From Buchnera aphidicola (GTDB lineage: Bacteria > Pseudomonadota > Gammaproteobacteria > Enterobacterales > Enterobacteriaceae), in NCBI RefSeq assembly GCF_900128725.1, contig NZ_LT667500.1:62001-126000 (forward strand): 64,000 nucleotides of DNA, read 5' to 3'. A model generated the notes under the pieces. That model saw nothing but the letters and a program-made list of their open reading frames with translations, was not told the DNA's origin and did not search any database. Positions 46,458 to 56,537 of this stretch are shown here, in pieces. Both the position numbers and the translations under genes were made by a program. Positions within the stretch are counted from its first letter, which is position 1; each line of letters opens with the position of its first letter.

Positions 46458-47574
46458 ATAAATTTTCCTGTTCAAGCATATTTTTAGTAAAAATATCAAA
46501 TAACATTTGAATATCATGAGTTCCAGGACTGGATTCCGGGTGCCCTTGAAAGCTAAAAGACGGATGGTTTTTTAAGGCAATACCTTGAATAGACTGATCA
46601 AATAAAGAGATATGTGTAACTAACATGTTTTTTTGTATAGTATTAGGGTTAATAGTAAAATTGTGATTTTGCGAAGTAATAAAGACGCGTTTAGTAAATA
46701 TATTTTGTACCGGATGGTTGGATCCGTGGTGTCCAAATTTCATTTTTATGATTTGAGCTCCAAGGGATAATGCCAAAATTTGATGACCTAGACAAATTCC
46801 AAACATTGGAATATTATAATTTAATAAGGCTTTTATATTGAGAATTGTTTTTGTATAAGATCTAGGGTCTCCGGGGCCATTAGACAATAAAATTCCTGAT
46901 GGTTTTAAAGATATTAGTTCATTTGCAGGTGTGTCAAATGGAACTAATGTGATTTTACATTTCATTTTTTTTAAAATGTTCAATATATTTTTTTTAACGC
47001 CAAAGTCATATACAATAACATGAAATTTTTTTTTTATATATATATCCTTGTCGCTTATATCGCGCCAAACCTGAGTTTTAGTTACTCCAACTGATGGTAT
47101 AGAATGATATTCTATTTTTTTTCTATAATTTTTTATATTTTGAAAAGCGCGTTTAATATGAATAAACTCTTCAGATTGAATACATCCAAATTGTGATCCA
47201 GTTTCCCGTAAAATTCGTGTTAATTTTCTTGTATCAATATCCGATATAGCAACGATTTTGTTTTTTTTAATATATTGATGAAAATTTTCTGTACTTCGAA
47301 AGCTACTATCAATAGGGGAGATAGAGCGGACGATAATACCGTTGGCTTGAATCTGACAAGACTCTTCATCTTCTACATTTGCGCCAACATTGCCAATATG
47401 AGGACAGGTAAATGAAATAATTTGTCCAGAATACGATGGATCTGTTAGTATTTCTTGATACCCGGTCATAGCGGTATTGAAGACTATTTCACCTACTGTT
47501 TCTCCTGTAATACCCGCGTTAATTCCAGTAAATATGTTTCCGTCTTCTAATACTAGCTGTGCTAATTTTGTCAA
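46441..47574 (-). CDS. carA: Carbamoyl-phosphate synthase small subunit (glutaminase)
   Basis: Hydrolyses glutamine and channels ammonia to CarB. 377 residues (E. coli 382). N-terminal domain has [11 protein letters not shown] and [16 protein letters not shown]; the class I amidotransferase domain has [10 protein letters not shown], the nucleophile Cys in [24 protein letters not shown] and the His/Glu pair in [10 protein letters not shown]. Start is TTG at 47574: AGGAG lies six bases before it, an in-frame stop sits four codons upstream and no ATG is available. An ATG in another frame just upstream reads only ATG-TTT-TGA. The stop lies within the carB start, a coupled junction. Confidence 0.96.
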   Translation of the reverse strand: MTKLAQLVLEDGNIFTGINAGITGETVGEIVFNTAMTGYQEILTDPSYSGQIISFTCPHIGNVGANVEDEESCQIQANGIIVRSISPIDSSFRSTENFHQYIKKNKIVAISDIDTRKLTRILRETGSQFGCIQSEEFIHIKRAFQNIKNYRKKIEYHSIPSVGVTKTQVWRDISDKDIYIKKKFHVIVYDFGVKKNILNILKKMKCKITLVPFDTPANELISLKPSGILLSNGPGDPRSYTKTILNIKALLNYNIPMFGICLGHQILALSLGAQIIKMKFGHHGSNHPVQNIFTKRVFITSQNHNFTINPNTIQKNMLVTHISLFDQSIQGIALKNHPSFSFQGHPESSPGTHDIQMLFDIFTKNMLEQENLYAKKK

Positions 47575-47664
47575 AACATTCTCCTAGGTCATAACTTTAT
47601 ATAATATTTTTCTTCTTTATTGGCATGAAGTGAATATGTTGCAAAATACTAATTTACCTAATTT

Positions 47665-48498
47665 TTATAGACTTGAATTATCTTTTAGAACATCGGACAT
47701 GCTGTATAAGCCTTTTTTCTTTTTATGTATCCATATTGCCGCTTTCAGAGCCCCTTTTGCAAAGGTAGATCGGCATGTAGCTGTATGAGTAATAGAAATT
47801 TTTTCGTGCCTATTAGAAAATAATATAGTATGTTCGCCAATAGTGTTTCCCTCTCTAATAGAAGAAAAGCCAATTTTTCTTTTTTTTCTTACTCCCGTAT
47901 TTCCATAACGTGAAAAGATAGCAGATTTTTTGAAATCCCATTGCATGGTGTGTGAAATAACTTTACCCAATTGTAAAGCAGTTCCAGAAGGAGCATCTTT
48001 TTTATTTCTATGATGAGATTCAATAATTTCTATATCCGCTTGGTTCCCTAATATAGGTGAAATATATTTGAGTATATTATGAATAATATTTATTCCTATG
48101 CTAAAATTAGCAGAAAATAATATCGGTATTTTCTTAGATGCTTCGTGAATTTGGGTTATTTGTGTATCATTAAATCCCGTTGTTCCAATGATAATATTTT
48201 TTTTATTTTCTACACAGTATTTTATCATTTTTAACGTTGATTGTGGTTCACTAAAGTCAATTAATGTATCAAAATCGAGAATATATTTTTTTTTTTTAAG
48301 ATTATTTAATGTTGTAAAGAGTTTTGTATGATTGGCAAGAATTTTTTTATTATTTATTGTATTATCTGATTGGTTCATATTATTGATTAGCGCATATTGT
48401 AAGTGAATATATTTATTTTTTTGAATTTCTTTAATAAGTAGTTTTCCCATTCGACCGCGTGCTCCGGTTATAGCTACCTTAGTTATTTTTTTTTCCAT
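47665..48498 (-). CDS. dapB: 4-hydroxy-tetrahydrodipicolinate reductase DapB
   Basis: Second enzyme of the DAP/lysine branch, NAD(P)H-dependent. 277 residues (E. coli 273). Rossmann motif VAITGARGRMGKLLIKEI near 8-25, IDFSEPQSTL, IIGTTGFND, SANFSIGIN, and the substrate/catalytic block ESHHRNKKDAPSGTALQLG. A 12-base T run on the plus strand (48286-48297) encodes a Lys run in frame. Same strand as carA, 90 bases upstream. In the Buchnera order I recall, lspA and ispH lie near ileS; the 239 bases between dapB and ileS hold neither. Confidence 0.96.
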   Translation of the reverse strand: MEKKITKVAITGARGRMGKLLIKEIQKNKYIHLQYALINNMNQSDNTINNKKILANHTKLFTTLNNLKKKKYILDFDTLIDFSEPQSTLKMIKYCVENKKNIIIGTTGFNDTQITQIHEASKKIPILFSANFSIGINIIHNILKYISPILGNQADIEIIESHHRNKKDAPSGTALQLGKVISHTMQWDFKKSAIFSRYGNTGVRKKRKIGFSSIREGNTIGEHTILFSNRHEKISITHTATCRSTFAKGALKAAIWIHKKKKGLYSMSDVLKDNSSL

Positions 48499-48737
48499 TT
48501 TATAAGTCCTATTTCTTGAGGCGATGTAGTAAAGATTTTTTATATATATAATATTTATTATATATAATATTTGTATTTTTATATTTTTATGTGCTCGGAA
48601 TTAATACTTGGAATTTAGTTTTGTTTAATAGTTTGTGCTTTGATCAATTTTATTATATCTATTTATTTGGATAGAATATTTTGGGTCAAATCAGGATAAA
48701 TATAACTAAAGTTTATAATATTTTTAATATGTATTTT

Positions 48738-51578
48738 TTATAAAAAAATATGTGTCTTTCTTTTTTTAGTAGTATTTTGTATACAACGCGTACATATTTG
48801 AAGAGTATTTTTTTTATAATTATTGGGTTGCGTATAATTCCAACACCTAGGACATTTTTGTTTCAGATTTTTTTTAATAATCATTTTAAAATTCGGGATA
48901 ATACGACTTTTATATGCTGTTTTCGGAGCGGAAGAATATCGGTGCAATTGAGTACTTGAAACTAAAAAGATAAATTTTAACTCAGTATTTAAAGATAATA
49001 ATAATTGAAAGACTTGTTTATCCACATACAAAGCTAATTGTATTTCTAGTGAATTGTTAATAATATTTTTTTTTTTTTCTTGTTCAATAAATTTGTTTAC
49101 AGCATTTCGTATAGAAAATATTTTTTTCCAAAAAATAAAATTATAAGGAATATTTTCAGAGAGAGGTTTTATTTTTTTAAACCATTTTGTAGTAAAAATA
49201 GATTTTTCTTTATTTTTCGACAATAAACTCCAAGCTTCTTCTGCTGTAAAAGATAATATCGGAGCAATCCACCTAACGAGAGATTGGAGAATATAAAAGA
49301 TTGTAGTTTGACTGCTACGTCGCTCAGAACTACTATGATGCATAGTATACTGACGATCTTTAATTAGCTCTAAATAACAGGATCCTAATTCAATAGAGCA
49401 AAATTTAATTATTTTTTGTACTACTTTGTGAAAATTATAAGCATTATAATAATGAATGATGCTTTTTTGATATTTATATGTTATACCTATAATCCATTGA
49501 TCAAAATATAACATTTGCTTATATTTTATACCGTGTTGGTCAGGCTTAAAGTCAAAAATATTAGAAAACAAGAATCTTATTGTGTTTCTAATTCTTCTGT
49601 AATGATCGGATATTTGTTTAAATGCTTCGTTGGAAATAGATATATCGCTGGTATAGTTGGTGTATGCTACCCATAATCGTAAAATATCCGCTCCCCATTT
49701 TTGAATAATATCTTGCGGTTTGATGCTGTTATCTAAAGATTTAGACATTTTTTGTCCGTTTTTATCAACGACAAAACCATGGGTAATCACTGATTGATAC
49801 GGAGCTCTATTTTGTGTAATGACAGAATTAATGAGGGACGACATAAACCATCCTCGGTGTTGATCTGATCCTTCTAAGTATAGATCCGCGACATAATTCT
49901 GTTTCTTTACAGCGTTGTGTTGATATATTTTTAGTTGATAATTGGATCCTGATTCAAACCATACATCTAAAATATCACAACTTTTTTTGTACATGGGCGC
50001 TTCTTCTTTTAACCATTTCTCAGTACTTGATTCCCACCATATATTATAACCGTATAACTTAATTTGTTTTGCTATTTTTTGAACTATTTGAATAGTTTTT
50101 GGATGCAATTTTCCAGTTTCTCGGTGTATAAAAAATGGAATCGGAATACCCCAAGTTCTTTGCCTCGAAATGCACCAATCAGGTCTATTTTTTAACATAA
50201 TTTTCATTTTATGTTTCCCCCACTGAGGCATCCATAAAACTTTTTTAATTTCTTTTAATGTTTTTTTTTGTAAAAAGAGATTAGATGTTTTAATAAACCA
50301 CTGAGGAGTTGCGCGAAAGATTACTGGTTTTTTATGGCGCCAGCAATGAGGATATTTATGATTAATAATTTCAGAAAAAAACAATTGATTGTGGTTATTT
50401 AATAATTTAATTATTAAATTTTCTTTATTAAAGATATGAATATTGTTTAAATGTTCGTTATTTGGCAATTGATATATGCCGTATGAATTAACTATTTTTT
50501 GGGGAGAAATATTATATTTTTTGCATGCAATAAAATCTTCATATCCGTGATCGGGTGACATATGTACAGCGCCTGTTCCCAATTCACTGGATACATGATT
50601 GGATAATATCAAAGGAACCTGAATATTAAGAAAAGGATGCGAACATTTTAAAAATTCTAATTTTTTACCTTTTACTGATCCTAATGTTTTATATTTACTT
50701 AATTTATTTTTTTTAACTATATTATTAATTAATTTTTTTTCACAAATATAATATTTTTCTTTTATTTGCAGAAGTTCATAGCTTAAATAAGGATTAAGAG
50801 CAATTGCTTGACATGTTGGTAATGTCCATGGTGTAGTAGTAAAAATAATTATCGAAATACCATTAGAGACAATTTTTTCTACATTTTTTTTTTGTTTATA
50901 TAATTTAGCAAGCTGTATGCAATTAATTATTTTGAATAAGACATAAATGGCTGTAGTTTTTTTTCGTTTATGTTCTATTTCTGCATCTGCTAGGGCAGAT
51001 TGACAATTAAAACACCAATAAATAGGCTTTAGATCCCTATATATATATTTTTTTTTAACTATTTCAGCTAAAACAGAAATAGTATTAGCTTGATTTTCAT
51101 AGTTTATTGTTAAATTAGATTGATTCCAATCAGCTAGAACACCTAATCGAATGAAATCCTTTTTTTGTTTTTTAACTTGACTGAGTGCATATTTTCGGCA
51201 TTGTTCACGAAATATTTTTTTTTCATGAAAATGAATAGTTTTTTTTTTTAATAGTTGTTCAACTTTTTGCTCAATCGGTAATCCATGGCAATCCCAGCAA
51301 GGAATATATGGCGCAAAAAATCCAGACATACGCTTGGTTTTTAAAATAATATCTTTTAAGATTTTATTAACAGCATGGCCTATATGAATATCACCGTTAG
51401 CATATGGCGGCCCATCATGCAAGAAAAAAAATTTTTTCATTTTATTATTGTTATTTATAACGTCATATAATTTTTCAGATTTCCATTTTTTCAATATTTT
51501 AATTTCTTTTTCAACTAAATTGGCTTTCATTGGAAAGGTAGTTTGAGGTAAATTTAAAGATTTTTTAATATTTTTCAT
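48738..51578 (-). CDS. ileS: Isoleucyl-tRNA synthetase, editing site retained
   Basis: Class I synthetase, 946 residues (E. coli 938). HIGH at 65-68 in YANGDIHIGH, KMSKS in GQKMSKSLDN. The CP1 editing domain keeps TTTPWTLP (about 247-254) and GTGAVH with a distal Asp in GYEDF (about 334-349), so removal of Val-tRNA(Ile) is probably kept. The C-terminal zinc finger is complete (CPRC and CTRC). A 13-base A run in the coding strand (49066-49078) encodes a KKK segment in frame. ribF, normally upstream, is not found, and lspA is absent downstream. Confidence 0.97.
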   Translation of the reverse strand: MKNIKKSLNLPQTTFPMKANLVEKEIKILKKWKSEKLYDVINNNNKMKKFFFLHDGPPYANGDIHIGHAVNKILKDIILKTKRMSGFFAPYIPCWDCHGLPIEQKVEQLLKKKTIHFHEKKIFREQCRKYALSQVKKQKKDFIRLGVLADWNQSNLTINYENQANTISVLAEIVKKKYIYRDLKPIYWCFNCQSALADAEIEHKRKKTTAIYVLFKIINCIQLAKLYKQKKNVEKIVSNGISIIIFTTTPWTLPTCQAIALNPYLSYELLQIKEKYYICEKKLINNIVKKNKLSKYKTLGSVKGKKLEFLKCSHPFLNIQVPLILSNHVSSELGTGAVHMSPDHGYEDFIACKKYNISPQKIVNSYGIYQLPNNEHLNNIHIFNKENLIIKLLNNHNQLFFSEIINHKYPHCWRHKKPVIFRATPQWFIKTSNLFLQKKTLKEIKKVLWMPQWGKHKMKIMLKNRPDWCISRQRTWGIPIPFFIHRETGKLHPKTIQIVQKIAKQIKLYGYNIWWESSTEKWLKEEAPMYKKSCDILDVWFESGSNYQLKIYQHNAVKKQNYVADLYLEGSDQHRGWFMSSLINSVITQNRAPYQSVITHGFVVDKNGQKMSKSLDNSIKPQDIIQKWGADILRLWVAYTNYTSDISISNEAFKQISDHYRRIRNTIRFLFSNIFDFKPDQHGIKYKQMLYFDQWIIGITYKYQKSIIHYYNAYNFHKVVQKIIKFCSIELGSCYLELIKDRQYTMHHSSSERRSSQTTIFYILQSLVRWIAPILSFTAEEAWSLLSKNKEKSIFTTKWFKKIKPLSENIPYNFIFWKKIFSIRNAVNKFIEQEKKKNIINNSLEIQLALYVDKQVFQLLLSLNTELKFIFLVSSTQLHRYSSAPKTAYKSRIIPNFKMIIKKNLKQKCPRCWNYTQPNNYKKNTLQICTRCIQNTTKKRKTHIFL

Positions 51579-52110
51579 ATGTAGCTCGTGATAAATTAGA
51601 ATATATATTCTATTATAATTTGTAAAATGTTTTTAGTATATTTTCATAACATTTCTTTATATATAATAAATATTTTTTTATATCTTTTCTAGTATAAAGT
51701 ATACATATATATTTTTATTATTATTTCTATATATTAATTTTTTTTATTTAAAATAAATAACATGTTTTGATAGAGGAATCCGCGGATCGCGTCTATACAT
51801 AACATGTGCTTTTAATAAAAAATATTTTGTGACAATATAGTGTCATAATACTAACACGGATATTTTTTGTGAAAAATATTAATATTTTTATATAAAGTTT
51901 CGTATTATTTTAAATTAAATATTGTAATATGTTGTAAAATATAACGTACACATTATTTTTATATATTTTGTTTTATATTTTAAAGAATAGTACAAAAATA
52001 ATGTTGAGTAAATATGACAATGAAATTGTTTTCAGGAATAAATTTTTTATTATGTTGTTAAACATGAAAAGAATTATCTAAATAATCTATTCTAGAGGTT
52101 TCTAGTTATT
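51579..52110. other. Divergent spacer between ileS and rpsT
   Basis: 532 very AT-rich bases. In enterobacteria and, as I recall, in Buchnera, ribF lies here on the ileS strand; I looked for its motifs in the complement and see none. The only notable sequence is the GC-rich palindrome around 51778-51787 and a TGACA/TGTCA repeat at 51830-51845. Both promoters must lie here. Confidence 0.45.
51761..51807. repeat. GC-rich palindrome with flanking repeats
   Basis: ATCCGCGGAT (51778-51787) is a perfect 10-base palindrome followed by CGCG. Around it are TAGA (51771-51774) and TCTA (51792-51795), and outside these two copies of CATGT/ACATGT (about 51761 and 51802). It is a G+C island in about 500 bases of nearly pure A+T. 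Function unknown. Confidence 0.5.
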
Positions 52111-52371
52111 ATGGCAAATATTAAATCATCTAAAAAACATGCGCTGTTATCTGAAAAACGTCGTAAGCTGAATGCAAGTAAACGTTCTAAGGTTAAAACA
52201 TTTATTAAAAAAGTATATTCGTTCATTCAAAAAAAAGATAAAGCAAAAGCTAATCAGGCGTTTTCTTTGCTACAGTCTATTATAGATAGATATTCTGTAA
52301 AAGGAATTTTACATTTTAATAAAGCAGCTAGACATAAGTCTAGATTAATTAAAAGTATTCAAAGAATGTAA
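52111..52371 (+). CDS. rpsT: 30S ribosomal protein S20
   Basis: 86 residues (E. coli 87), basic, three-helix protein that binds 16S r[23 protein letters not shown] at the start, [19 protein letters not shown] in the middle and [16 protein letters not shown] at the end are typical. ATG 52111 follows an AGAGGTTT site. It is monocistronic and converges on dnaJ with a strong hairpin between. Confidence 0.96.
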   Translation: MANIKSSKKHALLSEKRRKLNASKRSKVKTFIKKVYSFIQKKDKAKANQAFSLLQSIIDRYSVKGILHFNKAARHKSRLIKSIQRM

Positions 52372-52402
52372 TATTTATGTATTAAATTTTTGTTAGAAAT
52401 AA

Positions 52403-52438
52403 GTATTGCTTCTATTTACAAAATATAGATAGCAATAC
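52403..52438. terminator. Bidirectional terminator between rpsT and dnaJ
   Basis: GTATTGCT (52403-52410) pairs with AGCAATAC (52431-52438) and continues as TCTAT (52411-52415) with ATAGA (52425-52429), one bulged T. A 13-pair stem in an 83-base convergent gap. On the minus strand TTATTTCT follows, fitting termination of dnaKJ. Confidence 0.65.
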
Positions 52439-52454
52439 CCTCTTACTATAAATC

Positions 52455-53594
52455 TTATTGAGTAAGGTCATCGAAAAATTTTTTTACACTATCAAAAAAT
52501 CGCTTAGATTGAGGACTATGGTTTTTATCTTTAAAATCACCAAAACTTTTTCCTAACCGGAATAACAATTTTTTTTGAAATTCATTGAGATTTACTGGAG
52601 TTTCTACTTTTATTTTACAAAATAAGTCTCCCTGATACCCCTTTCGTACCGAAGTAACGCCTTTTCCACGTATTCTAAATAATTTTCCTGACTGTGTTTC
52701 AGAGGGTATTTTAAGGTTCACTCTTCCTTTTAAAGTAGGCACCTCTATTTCCCCTCCAAGAGCAGCTACAGCAAAATTAATCGGTACTTCGCAGTGCAAA
52801 TTGTTTGCATCTCTATTAAAAATAGGGTGATTTTTAACAGTAATCTGGATATATAAATCTCCAGCTGTTGCTCCATGCTTGCCCGCTTCTCCTTCTTTAT
52901 TAAGTCGAATGCGATCATTATTATCTACTCCGGCTGGAATTTTGATAGATAATTTTTTTGATTTTTTAATTCTTCCCTGCCCATAACATACTTTACATGG
53001 GTTTTTGATTACTTTTCCAGAACCGCGACAAGTAGGACATTCTTGTTGGACAGTAAAAAATCCTTTTCTCATTTGTACTTGACCATGACCGTTACAGGTA
53101 GAGCAAGAAGATGGTTTTATTCCACGAGCTGATCCATATCCATAACAGGCTTGACATGTCTCTAATGTAGGAATGTTTATTTGTTTGGTTGTTCCTTGTA
53201 CCGCTTCTTCGAGAGTAAGGTGTAGATTATATTGTAAATCTGATCCTTTTTCTTGAGCAGTTGATTGATTGCTTCCAAATATATCACTAAATACATCGCC
53301 AAAAATGTCATTAAAATCTGATGTTGAAGCGGTGAAATTGCCATGAAAATTATTTGAATTATTATTTTGCTCAAAAGCAGCGTGTCCATATTGATCATAT
53401 GCGGTTCTTTTTTTCGGATCACTTAAAATTTCATAGGCTTGTTTTATTTGCTTAAACTTTTCTTCTGCTGCTTTATTGCCTTGATTTCTATCAGGATGAT
53501 ACATAATTGCAAGTTTTTTATATGCTCTTTTGATATCGAGTTCATTTGCTGTATTAGAAATGTTTAAAGTTTTATAATAATCTTTTTGTGTCAT
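52455..53594 (-). CDS. dnaJ: Chaperone DnaJ (Hsp40)
   Basis: Co-chaperone that stimulates DnaK ATPase. 379 residues (E. coli 376). J domain 1-70 with the HPD motif in [11 protein letters not shown]-type linker is short on Gly and rich in Asn and Phe ([13 protein letters not shown]); four zinc-finger CxxCxGxG repeats are present ([32 protein letters not shown]); C-terminal substrate domains ([17 protein letters not shown]) follow. Co-transcribed with dnaK, 140 bases upstream, with a hairpin in the gap. Confidence 0.97.
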   Translation of the reverse strand: MTQKDYYKTLNISNTANELDIKRAYKKLAIMYHPDRNQGNKAAEEKFKQIKQAYEILSDPKKRTAYDQYGHAAFEQNNNSNNFHGNFTASTSDFNDIFGDVFSDIFGSNQSTAQEKGSDLQYNLHLTLEEAVQGTTKQINIPTLETCQACYGYGSARGIKPSSCSTCNGHGQVQMRKGFFTVQQECPTCRGSGKVIKNPCKVCYGQGRIKKSKKLSIKIPAGVDNNDRIRLNKEGEAGKHGATAGDLYIQITVKNHPIFNRDANNLHCEVPINFAVAALGGEIEVPTLKGRVNLKIPSETQSGKLFRIRGKGVTSVRKGYQGDLFCKIKVETPVNLNEFQKKLLFRLGKSFGDFKDKNHSPQSKRFFDSVKKFFDDLTQ

Positions 53595-53629
53595 GGTTTA
53601 TTGTTATTCTCAGAATAAGGTGTGTTAAT

Positions 53630-53656
53630 GGGTGTAGATAAAATTTTTCTACACCC
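53630..53656 (-). other. Strong hairpin between dnaK and dnaJ
   Basis: GGGTGTAGA (53630-53638) and TCTACACCC (53648-53656) form a perfect nine-pair stem with a nine-base loop, five pairs G-C. It lies between the dnaK stop and the dnaJ start, so it may act as partial terminator or mRNA processing/stability element that lowers DnaJ relative to DnaK. Confidence 0.65.
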
Positions 53657-53734
53657 TTTACATAAGGTTAGATTTAGAATAATAATTCTATTTTGAGTGC
53701 AATAAAATGTCATTAGCAGAATCTGTATCTTATT

Positions 53735-55651
53735 TTATTTGTTGTCTTTATCTTTTACCTCTTCAAATTCTGCATCTACTATGTTGTCATTATCTTTTTT
53801 TAGATCATCTTTTGTTTTTGAGTGTGTTTCAGTTGTATTTTTCTGGGAAGTTTCTGTTAGTTTTAGAGTATGCTGTAATACGTTTTGTATATTTTTATCG
53901 ATTTCTTCTTTATTTTCGCCTTTTAGCGAAAAATCTAGCTCTTGTAGAGATTTTTCGATTTCTGATTTTGTATTTTGATCAATTTTGTCTTTATTTTCAT
54001 GCAGTTGTTTTTTAGCATTATGAGAAATCTGATCTCCTTGGTTTCTAGATTTAACCAGTTCTTCAAATTGTAAATCTTTTTCTGAATTCTCTTGAGCTTC
54101 TGCAATCATTTTTTTAATTTCTTCTTCCTTTAACCCCGAAGAAGACTGTATAGTTATTTTTTGTTCTTTTCCTGTTGTTTTGTCTTTAGCTGATACATGT
54201 AAAATACCGTCTGCATCAATATCAAAAGTAACTTCTATTTGAGGCACTCCTCTTGGAGCTGCTTGAATGCCATCTAGATTAAATTGTCCTAGTGATTTAT
54301 TGTCTAATGCTTTTTTTCTTTCTCCCTGCAATATATGTATCGTTACGGCCGATTGATTATCTTCAGCTGTTGAAAAAGTTTGGCTATGCTTAGTTGGAAT
54401 CGTTGTATTTTTATTTATTAGAGGGGTCATAACGCCTCCCATAGTTTCAATACCTAGGGACAACGGAGTGACATCTAATAGTAAAACATCCTTTACGGTA
54501 CCAGAGAGTACTCCTCCTTGCACAGCTGCTCCAATAGCTACAGCTTCGTCTGGATTTACATCTTTCCTTGGTTGTTTGCCGAAAAAGTCTGCTACTTGTT
54601 TTTGTACTAACGGCATTCTGGTTTGTCCGCCAACTAAGATGACATCATTGATATCTGATGGTTTTAATTTTGCATCTTGTAGTGCTATTTTTAAAGGTTT
54701 GATAGATCGGACAATTAAGTCCTCTACTAATGATTCTAATTTTGCTCGAGTGACTTTAATGTTTAAATGCTTAGGGCCTGTAGAATTAGCTGTAATATAA
54801 GGTAGGTTAACATCTGTTTGTTGGGCAGAAGATAATTCAATTTTAGATTTTTCAGCAGCTTCTTTTAATCTCTGCATTGCTAGTGGGTCATTTCTCAAAT
54901 CGATTCCTTGTTCTTTTTTAAACTCTGAAACTAAAAAGTGTATTAATCGATTATCAAAATCCTCTCCGCCTAAGTGAGTATCTCCATTAGTAGATAACAC
55001 TTCAAAAGTTTTTTCTTTATCTACATCATCGATTTCAATAATAGAAATATCAAATGTACCTCCTCCTAAGTCATATACAGCTACAGTTCTATTTCCTTTT
55101 CCTTTATCCAATCCATATGCTAGGGCAGCTGCTGTTGGTTCGTTAATGATACGCTTGACCTGCAGTCCAGCGATTTTACCAGCATCTTTAGTTGCCTGTC
55201 TTTGAGCGTCGTTAAAATATGCCGGCACTGTAATAACGGCTTCAGTAACTGTTTCGCCCAAATAATCTTCAGCAGTTTTTTTCATTTTTTTAAGAATTTC
55301 TGCAGAAATTTGTGGTGGAGCAATATCTTCTTGTTTAACCTTTAACCACGCATCTCCGTTTTTAGACGAAACAATTTTATATGGCATGATTTTGATATCA
55401 CGTTGAACTTCTTCGTCTAGAAATTTCCTTCCCATTAATCGTTTTATAGCAAACAATGTATTTTGAGGATTGGTTATTGATTGACGTTTTGCCGGTTGTC
55501 CTACAAGAATCTCGTTTTCTTTTGTATATGCTATAACAGATGGAGTGGTGCGCTCTCCTTCTGCGTTTTCTAATACTTTGGCTTTATTATTATCCATAAC
55601 AGCAACACAAGAGTTTGTAGTTCCTAAATCTATTCCAATAATTTTTCCCAT
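53735..55651 (-). CDS. dnaK: Chaperone DnaK (Hsp70)
   Basis: ATP-driven chaperone, 638 residues, equal to E. coli. ATPase domain: [13 protein letters not shown] at 5-17, [57 protein letters not shown]. Linker [18 protein letters not shown], substrate domain [18 protein letters not shown] and C-terminal lid; the tail ends in the acidic EEVKDKDNK. The N-terminal signature and the ATG behind an AGGA fix the start. Transcribed towards dnaJ from a clear heat-shock promoter. Conservation is notably higher than for its neighbours, as expected of an abundant symbiont chaperone. Confidence 0.98.
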   Translation of the reverse strand: MGKIIGIDLGTTNSCVAVMDNNKAKVLENAEGERTTPSVIAYTKENEILVGQPAKRQSITNPQNTLFAIKRLMGRKFLDEEVQRDIKIMPYKIVSSKNGDAWLKVKQEDIAPPQISAEILKKMKKTAEDYLGETVTEAVITVPAYFNDAQRQATKDAGKIAGLQVKRIINEPTAAALAYGLDKGKGNRTVAVYDLGGGTFDISIIEIDDVDKEKTFEVLSTNGDTHLGGEDFDNRLIHFLVSEFKKEQGIDLRNDPLAMQRLKEAAEKSKIELSSAQQTDVNLPYITANSTGPKHLNIKVTRAKLESLVEDLIVRSIKPLKIALQDAKLKPSDINDVILVGGQTRMPLVQKQVADFFGKQPRKDVNPDEAVAIGAAVQGGVLSGTVKDVLLLDVTPLSLGIETMGGVMTPLINKNTTIPTKHSQTFSTAEDNQSAVTIHILQGERKKALDNKSLGQFNLDGIQAAPRGVPQIEVTFDIDADGILHVSAKDKTTGKEQKITIQSSSGLKEEEIKKMIAEAQENSEKDLQFEELVKSRNQGDQISHNAKKQLHENKDKIDQNTKSEIEKSLQELDFSLKGENKEEIDKNIQNVLQHTLKLTETSQKNTTETHSKTKDDLKKDNDNIVDAEFEEVKDKDNK

Positions 55652-56047
55652 AAATGTATTTTCCTAGTAATTATATTGATAGATTCTACTTTACGTTTTC
55701 AGTTCCTATTATTAACATAGTTAAAAATATTTTTAAATACAAGCTAAAATTTTTATAAATAGATAATATTAATAAAATGGGGTCAGTTTATACAGCATCA
55801 AGGGGAAAACAAAAAATATAATTATCGCCTGATGAAAAATAGAGTATCTCCAATCACTTTTTGACTTGTATTTTATAAAAGTCAGTCCGGTGAATTTAAA
55901 ATTATCACTTTTTTAATTATAAAATGTTATAATATAAATATATTTATATTTAGTAAACCATATTATACCGTATTATAGTAATTTAGATGCTTTTAATTTA
56001 ATTAAAGATTTTTAAAAAATATTAATTTTTCGAGTTTTAACATTTTT
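55652..56047. other. Divergent promoter region of dnaK and nuoA
   Basis: 396 bases without genes. It carries the heat-shock promoter listed separately. For the nuo operon a TATAAT is seen at 55928-55933, without a good -35, about 115 bases before nuoA. The rest is AT-rich with no coding similarity. Confidence 0.5.
55775..55805 (-). promoter_or_regulatory. Sigma-32 heat-shock promoter of dnaKJ
   Basis: On the minus strand CCCCTTGATG (complement of 55796-55805) is followed, 13 bases after TTGATG, by CCCCATTT (complement of 55775-55782). This matches the sigma-32 consensus CTTGAA / CCCCATNT and is nearly the E. coli dnaK P1 promoter. It lies about 125 bases before the dnaK start. Confidence 0.85.
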
Positions 56048-56419
56048 ATGAAGACTGAACAGCAATCCTTGAGTTTTTTATATTTTATATTTTTTAGTTT
56101 TATGATTTGCTTAATAATTTTATTTTTAGGATATATTTTAGGAGGCAAATCATCTTTTAGAAACCCTCCTGATCCATTTGAATCAGGCATTGTTTCGCTT
56201 GGGAGCGCTCGGTTAAATCTTCCAATTAAATTTTCTTTAATTGCTATTTTGTTTGTTATTTTTGATATAGAGGTTTTGTATTTATATATTTGGGCTCTTT
56301 GTGTTCGTGAAGTAGGTTGGATTGGTTTTTTGGAAGTTAGTTCTTTTATTTTAATTTTATTAATGACTTTGTTTTATTTAATTAAAGAAAAAGTATTTGA
56401 GTGGGTTCTTTCTGAATAA
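56048..56419 (+). CDS. nuoA: NADH-quinone oxidoreductase subunit A
   Basis: Membrane subunit at the junction of the arms of complex I. 123 residues with three hydrophobic segments (about 10-30, 62-82 and 90-113). Typical blocks: NPPDPFESGI at 38-47, with the conserved loop facing the quinone site, and the second helix IAILFVIFDIEVLYLY with its conserved Asp and Glu. First gene of the operon; nuoB follows after 118 bases. E. coli NuoA is longer (147), mainly at the termini. Confidence 0.95.
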   Translation: MKTEQQSLSFLYFIFFSFMICLIILFLGYILGGKSSFRNPPDPFESGIVSLGSARLNLPIKFSLIAILFVIFDIEVLYLYIWALCVREVGWIGFLEVSSFILILLMTLFYLIKEKVFEWVLSE

Positions 56420-56537
56420 CTAAATCTTGTAATTTGTTTATTTGGTTTTCTGGGTCGGATATTTTAAAATTATTGTTTTTGAAAACTGCATTTTATTTAT
56501 TAGGTAAAACATTTTTAACTGTAGCAGGATGTAAAAT

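Noticed and set aside
53707..54015. Plus-strand frame of 102 codons, Leu/Phe rich
   Set aside because: Antisense of the dnaK 3' end, a shadow of its codon pattern.
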